Source: Carallia brachiata (Eukaryota > Streptophyta > Magnoliopsida > Malpighiales > Rhizophoraceae). Taken from it: 64,000 nt of DNA. The notes beneath the pieces were generated by a model that searched no databases, was not told the origin of the DNA, and saw nothing but the letters and a program-made list of their open reading frames with translations. The stretch is from contig JADCRB010000038.1 in the NCBI GenBank assembly GCA_021464245.1, positions 3,134,811 to 3,198,810 of the forward strand, written 5' to 3'. The position numbers and the translations under genes were made by a program. This document shows positions 1 to 11,032 of the stretch, one piece after another. Position 1 is the first letter of the stretch. Every line of letters starts with the position of its first letter.

Positions 1-1445
1 GGCGAATGTAGCCAGCTTTCCTTGTAGACTTCGCAGCTCGTGCAGGTTTTTAGGTTCAGGCATCTTTTGAATTGCCTCAACCTTTGACTGATCAACTTCG
101 ATTCCACGATGGCGCACCACGAACCCAAGAAACTTTCCTGATGTGACACCGAATGCGCACTTGAGAGGGTTCATTTTGAGCTGATGCCTCCGAAGTCTTT
201 CGAACACTGTCTTGAGATCCTCGAGGTGGTCTTTGCGCTTCTTAGTCTTTACAACTAAGTCATCAACATAACATTCTACAATCTTGTGCAGCATGTCATC
301 AAAAATTTTTTGCATAGCACGTTGATAAGTGGCGCCAGCATTTTTCAATCCAAACGGCATAACTTTGTAGCAGTATATACCTTTTGGGGTGCGGAATGCT
401 GTCAACTCCTCGTCTTCTGGTGCCATTCTGATTTGGTTATAGCCTGAAGAACCATCCATGAAGGACAATGCTTCGTGACCCGTTGTTGCATCGACTGTGA
501 TCTCCGTTATGGGCAACGGAAAGTCATCTTTCGGGCAGGCCTTGTTAAGATCTCGAAAATCAACACATACCCTCAACTGTCCATTCTTCTTTCTTACCGG
601 GACAATGTTGGCAATCCACGTTGGGTAGGTGACCTCTCGGATGAAGCCAGCATTGATCAGCTTGTTCACCTCCTCCTCGATTTGTGGAATGAGTTCCGGG
701 CGGAACCGTCGTTGTGGCTGCTTGACAGAACGAACACCCTTCTTTACTGCTAGACGATGCACCGCAATTTTTGGGTCAAGTCCAGGCATTTCTTTGTAAC
801 TCCATGCGAACACGTCCCTGTATTGACTTAATACCTGAACATATTCTTGCTCTTCTCTGTAGTAAAGCACACTTACAAATGTAGGTCGAGGATCTTCCGG
901 AGAGCCAAGATTGACCTCCTTGAGTTCATCAACAGTTGCTTGGCCACCATCTTCAAGTTCCGGGGGAGCCTCCTTCACTTCACCATCTGATGAGTCGGAA
1001 TCAGCCTCCTCGCTAATTGTGACATGAAATGCAGAACCTCTGACTTCACCTTCTTTGTTTGACTGGATAAGCTGTCTGTTTGGTGGTGGTGTGGTGATGG
1101 CACGTGCATCAGCTGCTCGGCTTCGGCTCTTTAGCGTGATCCGCACAGGTGACTTCTCCTGATAGCCTAAGCCAGGTCGGGACTGTGATGTTTGAGAAGC
1201 GGCGCCATGTGTGGGGCGGCAGCGTACCCATTGTGCTCGGGTTTGAAAGTCATAGCCCGCCTTTGCCAAAAGCTTGTATGCATTAGGATCAAATCCTTCA
1301 TGTGTTCTTCTTTCTGGAAGTGAGCCGCTTCGACTGCCCCCGTGTGTGGTTTTGATGAAGCCTTTTAATGGTTTTGAAGACAAAACCGGCTCAATCTTTG
1401 GTATCGGCAGAGTGTAAGTCTCCTTCAGGTTGTGCAGCTCCTTTG
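1..1445 (-). pseudogene. reverse transcriptase of the Ty3/gypsy element, runs off the left edge
   Basis: From about 1445 to 1 the minus strand appears open in one frame. An acidic, low-complexity linker (1400-900) leads into an RVT_1 domain from about 760 downward. Visible motifs are WIANIVPVRKKNG, VCVDFRDLNKACPKD, FMDGSSGYNQIRM and the catalytic YVDD at 270-259, followed by the LGFVV block and a KMPEPKN segment. These match active-site blocks of Ty3/gypsy reverse transcriptases, which copy element RNA into DNA. No catalytic residue is lost in the visible part. I class it as a pseudogene only because the upstream frame is broken; RNase H and integrase lie beyond the edge. Confidence 0.88.
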
Positions 1446-2427
1446 TTTGGGTTGGCTATGACCTTGCTCCTGTTTAAGATCAATACAATAAGAGAAAGGG
1501 GGTTGACCTTCTGAGCGTCGTGACTTCGGCACATAGCGTAGGACTGGAGTGGAGCTTGAAGATGCAACATCCTTCGGACGAAGTTCAGCAGGCTGTGGCA
1601 GCTTTTCATTTGTTGGAGCCTGGGGTTGGCATTGGCAGGTTCTTCGACAGCTTTTCCCTTTTTGTGGATGCCCCCAGTCCAAGTAGCTTTTGATGGAATG
1701 ATCTCCGGATTGTCTGTGTCGGTGTAGAAGACTGCATCCGCCAAATGTGATTCAGCATCATCGAACGGCTTTAAGTCAGCATTGACCTTTTGAACGCCAC
1801 CATTGTAGTACTTGAAGCACTGATGCAGGCTTGAGAGCACAACTCCATTTCCATGAATCCACGGTCGTCCTAGCAACATCTTATATGTGGTACGTGCATC
1901 AATCACGTGAAATAGAGTGCTAGAAGTGAGATTACCGATAGTTAGCTCCAAGCGAATCATCCCAATTGCTTTCTGTCCTCCTTGATTAAAGCCATGAATC
2001 ATCAAGCGGCTGTCTGATAATTCATCAACCGATGCCGAGCTCCTTTATGGTGGATTTTGGGATAATATTGACTGCTGAGCCATCGTCGATCAGAATACGT
2101 CGGACCTTCTGTTCTTTCACATAGCCTGATACATACAGCGGCCGATTGTGGGGTTTGGACCCCAGCAGGAGATCCTCATCTGAAAATGAGATAGCAGAGT
2201 AACATCCGACGTGATTTTGGCCGTCTGTTGCTCCGCTGAGTTAGAATCATTTGATGCTGTGATTCAGCTGAGGTCTGGAGAGTATTGCTGACTTGATTTT
2301 GCCACACTTTTGTTGATTGCAAAGCTATAAACAGCTCAGGGTTAGCGAGAAGGGTTTGGAGAGCTTCATATACCTTCTCCGTTGTCGACTTTTTGTTGTC
2401 GAGCGGCTCCTCCTTACGGTGTGTCAC
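1391..2427 (-). pseudogene. retropepsin-like aspartic protease region of the Ty3/gypsy element
   Basis: The active-site triad Asp-Asp-Gly-Ser lies in ILIDDGSAVNIIPKS at about 2090-2045. It is followed by the conserved LMIHGFNQGG and LLGRPWIHGNG segments in 2005-1850, the usual arrangement in Tat-type polyproteins. Frame breaks fall near 2220, 2028, 1610 and 1445, so the protease and the linker to RT are split over three frames. The enzyme would cleave the Gag-Pol precursor. The catalytic motif itself is unaltered; the damage is to the reading frame. Confidence 0.8.
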
Positions 2428-4121
2428 CTCTTCTGATGGTTTTGAAGTGATGGTGGTCTGGTTTGCGAGGTTATGCCTTCCTGGTCCAGAATGATTTTAT
2501 TCTGGCTTTTGAGCTTCATGATTAGCTCCTTCAGGACGAAACACTTCTCGGTTGGATGACTTACTATCCGGTGATATTTGCAGAATCTCGGATCGCTGAC
2601 TCGATCCTTTTCATTCGGCCGCTTGCACTCTGGGAGTTCGATCAGCTTCGCCTCCAAGAGTTGTTCAAGAATGTCGGGGACGTCTGAGTCGGGGAATGGA
2701 TACTGCTTCTGCTCCAACTCTCGCAATGTCACCTTCCGCCTTTCCTGTTGTTTTGGCTGAGTTATTTGGGTCGGAGGATTTACCTTAGCTTTGGCGCCCA
2801 CTTTTACTGGTGCGGCTTCAACAGTCATCACTTCTTTCCTTTTCCGGAGCTGTTGGGTTTCTTAATCTCCCTTCTGCCCCCTTGCTGGTCCAACTGGATG
2901 GGAACCGTGCCTCCGGAAGTCTGGATGCTTATCTCCATATCATGTGCGCGGGTCGCCAGTTCTTCGAAAGTTCGGGGTTTGACACCCTGCAGGATGTATA
3001 ACAGCTCCCAATGCATTCCCTGGATGCACATCTCACGGCAGAAGTCTCCGTCAGGCGATCTTTGCAGTCCAAGCTGAGGGCACGCCATCTGTTGATGTAT
3101 TCGACAACGGGCTCTCCTTTCCTTTGTTTGGTGCTGGTAAGCTCCATCATACTTACCGTCCTTCGAGTGCTGAAAAATCTGTTGAGGAACTCTCGTTGTA
3201 GCTGTTCCCAACTGTCGATCGATTCTGGTTCAAGATTTATGAACCAGGTGAAAGCGGTCTCCCTGAGTGAACGAACAAACTGCTTCACCAAGAGATCTCC
3301 ATAAGTCCCTGCGTTGTTGCAGGTTTCAACGAAGTGGGCGATGTGCTGTTTGGGATCGCCTCGTCCGTCGAATTGTTGAAATTTGGGCGGCTGGTAGCCC
3401 AAGGGCATGTTGAGACTTTCGATCCGTCTGGTGTACGGTTTGACGTACATCTGTGATCCTTGGAAGGATGTAGCTTGTTGCAGTCGGATCGTATTGGCTA
3501 TCATTTCCTGCAATTGTTGAACAGATAGCGAAGCTACAGAATTTGAGGGTGGCAGCTGTGTAGAACTACCTGGTCGCTTTTCTGTGGGAAGACGTCGGCT
3601 GGTGTGGCTTCTGGAGTGAAACCGGGTGGATATGGTTGCTCCTCGCGGATCTCAGGATGGATCGGGGCTTTTCCTTTGAGAGCTGCGATCTGTTGATCTT
3701 TTTCCTCCACGACTCTGATCAGCTGCAAAATTTTGTTCTCCAATTCTGAAATTCTTTCCTCTGTGCTGGTTGTGTTGGTCATCATGACGGCAACAGATGA
3801 GGCTCCGGGAAAGACTGGGGGAGAAAACTCTTCTGATTCTTCTGTGTGAGTCGGATTTTGTTGAGCAGGCTTCGTCGTGTTGCCCCCGACTTCGATCGGG
3901 GTGGGTGATCGACTCCTCCATGCGGCAAGAGAGTCAGGGGAGAGATCCTGTTGTGCGAGCTGTGGACTCTCCATTTCGACATTTTGTCGGGTTTGGACGG
4001 CAAGAAATTGTGTCCGTCCCCGGGTTTCTGGTCCTGCGTACCCAGGTAGGGTAGTTGATGCAGGCAATGGAGCCGTTGCCTTCTTTTTTGTGGCAGCAGT
4101 TGTACTCCTTTTCGGTGCCAT
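2424..4121 (-). pseudogene. gag polyprotein of the Ty3/gypsy element, frameshifted
   Basis: The start codon is at 4121 (MAPKRSTTAATKKKA), the first ATG after the A-rich leader. The N-terminal piece (4121-3534) is basic, then proline-rich, with a coiled-coil-like stretch near ISELENKILQLIRVVEEK. The capsid core (retrotransposon gag domain, 3513 to about 3050) carries the FDGRGDPKQHIAHF and REFLNRFF motifs. The C-terminal piece (2831-2424) holds a Cys/His cluster around FCKYHRIVSHPTEKC. Homologous sequence moves between frames near 3560, 3050, 2830 and 2465, so no full-length gag can be translated. In an intact element Gag forms the cytoplasmic particle in which reverse transcription takes place. 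Confidence 0.82.
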
Positions 4122-4142
4122 TTGATGTGCTGAACACCTGTA

Positions 4143-4295
4143 AATTTTTTTTTTTACCTTTTTTTTTTACTTTTTTACTTTTTTACTTTTTATTTTTTTT
4201 TTACTTTTTACTTTTTACTTTTTTTTTTTACTTTTTACTTTTTTTTTTACTCTTTTTTTTTTCTCTGCTCCCCTTTTACCTTTTTTTTTTTTTTA
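4143..4295. repeat. T-rich low-complexity tract (ACTTTTT-type units)
   Basis: About 150 bp made almost only of T runs broken by AC or ACC, resembling slipped copies of TTTTTACTTTT. On the element's coding strand it is an A/G-rich leader between the primer-binding site and the gag ATG. Confidence 0.85.
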
Positions 4296-4317
4296 ACAAG
4301 TGATGGGAGGTGAAGAT

Positions 4318-4335
4318 GTCTCACCGAGCGTGCCA
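4318..4335 (-). other. candidate tRNA primer-binding site of the Ty3/gypsy element
   Basis: On the minus strand the LTR ends in ...TTTTACA, a six-base spacer AATTTT follows, and then TGGCACGCTCGGTGAGAC begins. A TGG start a few bases after the LTR is what a primer-binding site needs to pair with a tRNA 3' CCA end. I could not match it to a specific tRNA. Confidence 0.55.
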
Positions 4336-4341
4336 AAAATT

Positions 4342-5303
4342 TGTAAAACGTAAATTTCGAGTCTAAAATAATTAAACTCAAAAATACAAAAATAAATTAC
4401 AAATTAAAAGTTGTAAAAATAAAAGAAAATTTACGTGGTTCGATCTCCGTAAATCCTCCGATTAGTGTTCCTCTTTTTTGACTCCGTCAAGGACTGCACG
4501 AGCTTGATCTTGACAGAAATAAATTCCAAAACTTTTTCTTGAACTGGGTAGACTGAAACCGGATCTGATTTGGACGTTTTGACTACGGTTAAGGACCGCA
4601 GAGACCAAATCTGAGCTGATTTGGTTTAATTTCACCGAGAGTCGAAGGGACTTGTTCTCAGATGAGTTGCCTGGATTTTGTTGAGGGCCGTATGAGGTTT
4701 AATCCTAACCAGATTTGAAGTAATTTGATATTTTCAGATTTATATTCTCATAAATTCAGATCTACAGCGATCGGAGAATATAAATCTAAAAATAACTTTT
4801 GAAGTGAAAACAGCAAATTTTTTGGGGCTTACCCCTGAAATATCTCTCAAAAAGGAGTTAGGAGAGTATACTGCAGAGTAAAAGCACGTAAGAAAAGGAG
4901 AAATTTTCTTGAGAGATTTTTAAAATTTTCTTTTTCTCTCAAATTCTCTAGATTTTTCTGTTTACAGATTTGCTGAATATCTTTTGAACTGAGAGTTAGG
5001 GACCTATTTATAGGTTTCCTTTCCCATATAAACATCATATGGAAAATGAATCTTTTAATTAATTTAATTTTTTTTTTTTAAAGTTGGTTGGCGTTGCCGA
5101 TTTCAAACTCCGCAACGCCAATTTTTAATTTTAATTTTTTTCTTCATTTACATAGACCACTTTGAACGCGCTAGCTAATGTTGACTCTGTGTTCCCATGT
5201 GCTTATCGTCACTATAAAAGGGTCCCAGACTCTACTTTCACCCATTGAAGACAGTGCTTGTCATCCGTGCTTTTTAGAAATCTTGCTTTCCCAAAATTCT
5301 ACA
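4342..5303 (-). repeat. LTR (5' LTR) of the Ty3/gypsy element
   Basis: The inner edge is set by the primer-binding site and the TGTAAAAC end at 4342. The outer edge is placed at ...TTCTACA (5303), giving a roughly 962-bp LTR with short TGTA/TACA inverted ends. A minus-strand TATA box at 5003-5014 (CCTATAAATAGG) sits where a U3 promoter is expected. Near the outer part an 8-bp inverted repeat (GGCGTTGC/GCAACGCC, 5090-5120) is visible. The outer boundary is inferred, because the partner LTR is outside the window. Confidence 0.6.
5003..5014 (-). promoter_or_regulatory. TATA box of the Ty3/gypsy LTR
   Basis: CCTATAAATAGG on the minus strand, inside the LTR and upstream of the gag start in transcription order. 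The identical 12-mer, on the same strand, occurs in the solo LTR at 17880-17891. Confidence 0.55.
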
Positions 5304-7858
5304 AAAGAAAAAAAAAACTTAAATTTTTATTAAATTTTTATAAATAAATTTTAAGTTTTTGAATTTTTATATCAATCTTAAATGTTTAAAATCTTTTTCA
5401 AACAAATATCTTTTTGGATGGAAATCAATCAAATTATCAATAAATTTCATCAATTCAATGTAAATATATCTTACAATCTGACCGTTTTTTTGTTTAAAAT
5501 AGTAGTTACTTGAATATTTGGGATTGATATGAAAATTCGAAAAGGCTTAGGACCTAATTATAAAAATCTATGAAGATTTAGAATGATTTTTTTTTTTTTT
5601 TGGTTCGAATTTTTTATATCCCTTTATTTTCACCGGAGCATATTTTTGAGGGGAAAAGTATCGCCCATGAAGCTTTTTGTGGCCGCCACAAAAAGCTTTT
5701 TTATATCCCGTTATGTTCCTCTTTTGTTATACAGCTCTGTTATGTGGACTTAAGGATGACAATAAACGTTCTTTATAGAATACTTAAGTGGTTAGAGTTT
5801 AAAATTTTTGTTTTAAAATTAAAATTTTTGTTTAAAGATTTTGAACTGAAATTTTAAGATGAGAGGGATGAATTTATGGAAAAAGAGAGCTGTTTCCACC
5901 ATACAGCTCATGACCCAACAAAATTTTTAATTAAAAAAAACAAAAAGATGGCAATAAATAGAATCTCTCTTAACAAAACGGCAATTTGGCAATTGGGGTT
6001 GTTTGGGTTATTTATTAAGTCCTTTTGTCCCACTTTCTAGTATTTATTTTGGATCTTAAACTGATGGACATGATTAATTTCACTGGGAGAAATGCTATTC
6101 ATTTAAACAATTTTTGCAAGCAAATCATAAGAAGCACTTTTTCCACCAATCACAATATATCATTGTAAAATAAGACTCACTAGTCATTACTATGATACAA
6201 AAATAATAAATCTCATTAGTGCTACATATGTTTTTTTTTTCACCAATAATCATGAATACTGGAGAGATTTTTAATTAGGTAAATCAAATAATATTCTCCA
6301 TAATGGATCCAACTACTAGGTATGATACAATCTTATCACTACGATTCGTTTATGATTATGCTGGTAGAATATATTCGCCTACAAGAATTTGCAGTATGAG
6401 CACTAGGATATTTTATTTTTCTTGAGCTAGAAAATACTCGGTTGTTAGATGTTAGTTGGTAGCGAAAAAAGATGTTTCTCCGAGTCCTGTGCCGCAGATT
6501 TAAGTAGTGAAATTCTGTCCTATCATGATCAACTCAAGGTCACTTTGAGATAAACCGTGCGATTAGCGTACGAACACTAAATGGAATTTGTTGGAGCGTT
6601 CGTCTGATCTTTAAAATGTCCACTCTCACGTTTGCCATTGGCTCCATTCTTTCGACCTATTATTAATTAACCATTGATTTATTTTCCTAATAAAAAAATA
6701 ATAATTCATAAATATTTATGTCATCAATTTATAATTTAAGACTAAGAATCACATATTAATAATTTTTTTTATTTCCTTCGTAAAAATAACCAGCTAGCTA
6801 AATACTGTTGGCGCTGCATGCGGCTTTCCCATTGGAAGAACGTTCACACTCTTGTTGAATGAAAGAAAATATATTGGATATAAGGTGCTGAAAAGATGTG
6901 TCATATAATTTATAAGGCAGAAAAGGGCCGCAGGCACAGGTACTCTTTTGTCTCCAAATGCAGCGTTCTACCCACTTCTCAATAAAGTAAGGTCAAATCA
7001 AGTAACGATGTTATTTTTTCTTATTGGGTATTATTATTTGGTTTTGATTTTAAGCATAAAGGCAAAAGAAGAATAGACAAGTGATGTGCATGTATAGTCA
7101 GTGACTAGCATCATCATGTACATCCCAGGATTCGAAAAGGCTAGTAAACATCCTGAACAGAGGATACTTGGAATGTAAAATAGCAACCTTGTAAAGGCAA
7201 TAGCGAAATTAGGCCATTGCAAGATAGAGAGAATATGCTCTAAGCTCTCTCCGATAAGTTGACAGAGAATAACAATCGATATGAAACCTATGTGTGCACG
7301 GTGCACCTTCTTCGTAATGCCTTTTCAGGTTTTCATAACGTCAAATAGATTTGCCATGCCATGTTTTTTTTTTTTTTAATTATATGAAATTATTTAGGTG
7401 AGATTAAAATTATAAGATATTAACTGACTGAAATTAGAAAAAAATAAAATAAATAGTTAAAAATTATCAAATAAAATATATATCGTTTTTAATACTATTT
7501 AAAATACAATTGATATATATTACTCTTTTTTTTTACTGCAAATTATGGGTACCACAAATTAGTTTAAGATCACCGTAGAAAAATTCGATTTCTTCTATTG
7601 GTATCCCGTACAGCCTCAAATCTTTTCCAGGAAAAAAAAAAAGGTAATTTGAAAGTTTCTATCAGTTGAATTTTGTGAAATGACAACTATGTCACGTGTG
7701 CCTTTTGTCGGTATCAAACAAATTCCATTCTTTTAATAAAGTAGTCCGCACCATCAATAACAATTTTTTAGACATCTTCTTTTTTTAATTTACTGTATAT
7801 TTGGAGACTCCTTATGTCCTCGAGTCGGGCTTGCTTCACATCAGGACAAAGCATTTAC
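5304..7858. other. AT-rich intergenic stretch, no gene seen
   Basis: I find no conserved protein or RNA gene here. Short open frames (for example 5600-5857 on the plus strand and 7034-7306 on the minus strand) match nothing I know and lie in biased AT-rich sequence. A perfect 13-bp hairpin at 5670-5698 is the only clear local structure. Confidence 0.6.
5670..5698. repeat. perfect 13-bp inverted repeat with 3-nt loop
   Basis: AAGCTTTTTGTGG, loop CCG, then CCACAAAAAGCTT. The arms match perfectly and the GC-rich centre stands out from its AT-rich surroundings. The function is unknown; it could be a replication-slippage product or a remnant of a foldback element. Confidence 0.85.
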
Positions 7859-8470
7859 GCTCAGTTTGGAGTGAAGAGAAAAGGGGAGAAAAAAAAGAAG
7901 AAGAAAGAAAATTAAGGTGGAAGTAACTTTTCTTCTATTTGGACTGCTATTACAGTGAGGAGAGAAGAAAAGAAAGCGAAAGTAAGTAACTCCAGAATTG
8001 AAAGAAATGGGAAGAAAGTGTGGTTGTCAGCTCCATCAACACAGTAAAATGACTATTATACCCAAACCACATCCTTTTGAAGCACTGTGAAGAGAAATTA
8101 TTGCTAGCACTATTGTCAGATAGCCAATCACATGTAATTACATATATAATTACCATTGGTTATAAAAACGTGAGCCAATTGTAGATTTAAGATTTTCGAA
8201 AAAAAAAAATACCATTGATTATAAAACCGTGAGCCAATTGTGACTAAATTGGAGGGTATATTTGTCATTTATAATTAAAAACTTTCTCTCTCTACTTTCT
8301 TCTTATATGAAAATAAATTATTATTTTCTTTCTACTTTCTTTTCTTACATTTCTTTTATCACTCTAAACAATATAAGAGAGAATTACATTCTATCCCTCT
8401 ACTTTCTTTCTCATCACTTTCTTTCTCTTTATTTTCTCTCTCCACCCTTTTTACATTCCAAATAGAGTTT
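7859..8470. mobile_element. possible MITE with purine/pyrimidine-rich inverted ends
   Basis: The left end (CTCAGTTTGGAGTGAAGAG, 7860 onward) resembles the reverse complement of the right end (CATTCCAAATAGAG, up to about 8467). Inside them is a long purine-rich arm on the left (to about 8030) and a pyrimidine-rich arm on the right (8280-8460), so the two could fold back. A second TTCTATTTGGA motif at about 7933 suggests a nested or duplicated end. No transposase is encoded. I could not find a convincing target duplication. Confidence 0.4.
8151..8241. repeat. 32-bp direct repeat, two copies 59 bp apart
   Basis: TACCATTGGTTATAAAA... at 8151-8182 recurs at 8210-8241 with two mismatches; both copies end in GTGAGCCAATTGT. 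They lie in the core of the possible MITE at 7859-8470. Confidence 0.85.
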
Positions 8471-8749
8471 TAGAGTTTTTTTTTTTTTTTAGAAGATTTA
8501 TAGTTAGTTACCATTGTTGAGTTTAATAGGCAAACTTCCCATCTTAGGTGATCTGTACACTTTCGTCTCCAGCTCAAGTCGTCTAAGAACCTTGTTTTTA
8601 ATAGGCAAACTTCCCATCTTAAGTCTGCTAATTTTTGTTTTTTAAAAGGATGGCAAACTGTGCAAGGGTCGTACCACGGTGCTATCTATGTCGTTATTAT
8701 TCAAAATTTCCACACTTACCTTGAAGATAGACACAATATATTTTGATAT

Positions 8750-9480
8750 AAAACTTATTTAGATTACCTATTGAATGTTGTTATTACTGATTGTTACTGT
8801 TGATTGCTAATTGTTAATTCTTATTTACTGTTACTGACTGCTGATAAAACTAATGAAATATTTAGTTAATATTATACTTATTATTACTGTAAAATAATGA
8901 AATGTCTAATTTAGATATCTAATTTATGCAGATATATTATATTGAAAATTTTATTTTTATATTTTATAATTTTATATTTTTAGAATAATATTCTATAAAT
9001 AATATTGAGAACTGTTCTACTTAATTTTTAACTTTAAAAAAATATTAATTTTTACTAAATGATAAAAATTGTTATGTTTGAGATTTTTTTATAAGTGTTA
9101 ATATTAAAGAAAATTGAAATGAAAAAATATTGTTTAAGAATAGCTGAAAAAAGAAATTATTGAATTTATATAAATCTAATAAAATAAATTAATATATCTA
9201 ATTTATTTGGCAAGTAAAAAAATAATAGTAAAATCATATAAGTATCCTTTAAAAGTAATTTAATCCATATAAATTATTATTAATATTAAAAAGTGAAAAG
9301 ACATCCAAAAAGCAGCAAAAACTAGTATGAAGCTGTTTTTTAATCAGCTGCTGTTAGAGAGTTAAATAAGAAAATAAGCAGAATCAAACTGTAGTATCAA
9401 AAAATTTACTAAACACTTATTTTCTTACTTTTTGAAAATAAAACGTAAATTCACCCTTCAAAATCTTACTCAAACACCCC
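8750..9480. mobile_element. MITE-like repeat, family shared with 59025 and 59765
   Basis: The left part (GTTGTTATTACTGATTGTTACTG) and the block around 8850-8935 (ATAATGAAATG...TTTAGATAT) recur at 59765-60277. The right part (AATCAGCTGCTGTTAGAG, then ...CAAACACCCCC) recurs at 59560-59685. The ends read roughly TTTGG...CCAAACA as imperfect inverted termini. It is about 730 bp, AT-rich and non-coding. Superfamily is uncertain; hAT-like is a guess. Confidence 0.6.
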
Positions 9481-9572
9481 CATAATTATTGAGGTATCAT
9501 TTCTACTTCTTGTTCTTACAATTTAGTTTTGACTTTTATCCCATGAATATGATGTAAACTAGGGCTGGTTAT

Positions 9573-9903
9573 TTCTCTAAAGGAAAAGGCTAAATGGTTG
9601 TAGTCATAGGTAGCTTCTATAGCTATCATATACGAAGTGATAAAAAAAATTATACAACGTATTAAAAGAAATTAAACGAAGTGTAACCAATTATTAAAAA
9701 AAAATTTTGGTTTTAAATGACTAGTTACACGTTGTATCATTTCCAAGGATACATTGTATAATTTTTAATGACACGTCGTATAATTTTTAGTTACACGTGG
9801 TATAATTTTCAATGACACATCCTATAATTCTTATGTTATATCGTATATGACAGTTACAGAAATTACCTAAGACTACAGCCACCTAATGGTGTCCTTCTCT
9901 AAA
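9573..9903. mobile_element. Mutator-type (MULE) MITE with 9-bp target duplication
   Basis: The flanking sequence TTCTCTAAA occurs at 9573-9581 and again at 9895-9903, a perfect 9-bp duplication as Mutator-like elements make. The element (9582-9894) starts GGAAAAGG and ends ...GTGTCC. Its first and last 54 bp align as inverted repeats without gaps at about 74% identity, best around TGTAGTC.TAGGTA and TCATATACGA. It has no coding capacity. Its core holds several degenerate copies of a roughly 23-bp unit, ACACGTnGTATAATTTTTnn. Confidence 0.82.
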
Positions 9904-10982
9904 TTGTTTTGATGTGGCTTGTAAAAATGTAGCACATCACATGCCTGCTCTGCTCTGAGTAAGGATTTACCTAGATGATCTTGGTTTGGAAATCATTTTA
10001 TTGTTGGATGGAGAATTGAGGTTCACCGAGAGAGAGGCGGAGGAGAGAGAGAAATATTGAGGAAAAAAATTAATGACCGTCGCGTCATCAAAATTAACTG
10101 ATGTGGATTAATTGCTCTCCACATCAGCACAACATTGTGACCTGTCATGCTTACATGTAAGTGCCACGTCAATAATTAATGGCAAATTTAACAGAATTCG
10201 AGTTAGTGACTTATTAGTATACTTTTTTTAACAATTCTGACCTAAAATAAATTTTTTTTTTAATTATCCACCTATTTTGATATTTTTAAAAAGTTACAAA
10301 TCTAAAAAAAATACTTAACCCGATTACTGATGCATCTTCCAGGGCTACAGAAGAAATGCCAAAGGTTAATTCACATGTCATTGATTGATATTGCACTTAC
10401 AAACTGCACTGATGACTTCAAATTCCAATATTGCCAACTTTATTTGCATGGCGATAATATTTTTCACTCCATTAAAAAAAAAAAAATTGTTCCCCTAGAA
10501 AAGACTCCTCGACACTTACGCAGACGAGTAAATGGGTATGTACATATAGGCTCGGGTCATTCAATCTTATTACTTAATTGTAAGTAATTGTTAAAATTAA
10601 ATGATGCAGATCTTTGTCTAATCATGTTTTCATTTAATAGAATTGAAAATAAAAAAAAAACAAAAAAAATTATGTGAGCAAAGAAGGAAAAAAAAAACAA
10701 AATGGACCCAGTACTTTATTAAGTAGTAAAAATTTAAAAAAACAAGAAAACTACCACAAATGTGATGCTTATATATATATATTGTTTAACTTATCCTAGA
10801 AGATTATATTATACTTTAGTGAAATACAGAGATTACAAGAAACATTAACATTATAAATTTACCCTATAACCATATTGGACTTGACAATGGAAATAAGCCT
10901 ACGACTTAAATTATTCAAAAAATATAACTTGAGGCAAAAATCTCAGTTTTAAGTCCATTATAAACACCAAATGTCAAATTTT
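9904..10982. other. intergenic DNA, no gene seen
   Basis: AT-rich with A and T runs and a short (TA)n run near 10770. 9995-10230 is less AT-rich, with CACATCAGC- and CACGTCA-type words common in plant repeats, but I could not define element ends. The open frame at 10330-10587 (+) resembles nothing known to me. Confidence 0.5.
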
Positions 10983-11032
10983 TTAGAACAACAAGAGCGG
11001 AAATGTTGGTGGCTTAGGTGGCTTTGTAGCCT

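Larger units (their letters stand above)
1..5303 (-). mobile_element. Ty3/gypsy LTR retrotransposon, Tat-like, 5' part only
   Basis: Reading leftward on the minus strand, the order is LTR (5303-4342), primer-binding site (4335-4318), A-rich leader, gag, aspartic protease and reverse transcriptase, which runs off position 1. This is the gag-pro-RT order of Ty3/gypsy. The gag core, the protease region with its conserved GRPWIH motif and the RT with YVDD are typical of the Tat/Retand branch; that assignment rests on family memory and is less sure than the superfamily. RNase H, integrase and the second LTR lie outside the window, so target duplication and LTR divergence cannot be tested. At least eight frame breaks in gag-pro make this copy non-autonomous as written. 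Confidence 0.9.

Noticed and set aside
5670..5698. Hairpin as a microRNA precursor
   Set aside because: The stem is only 13 bp, too short for a plant miRNA precursor.
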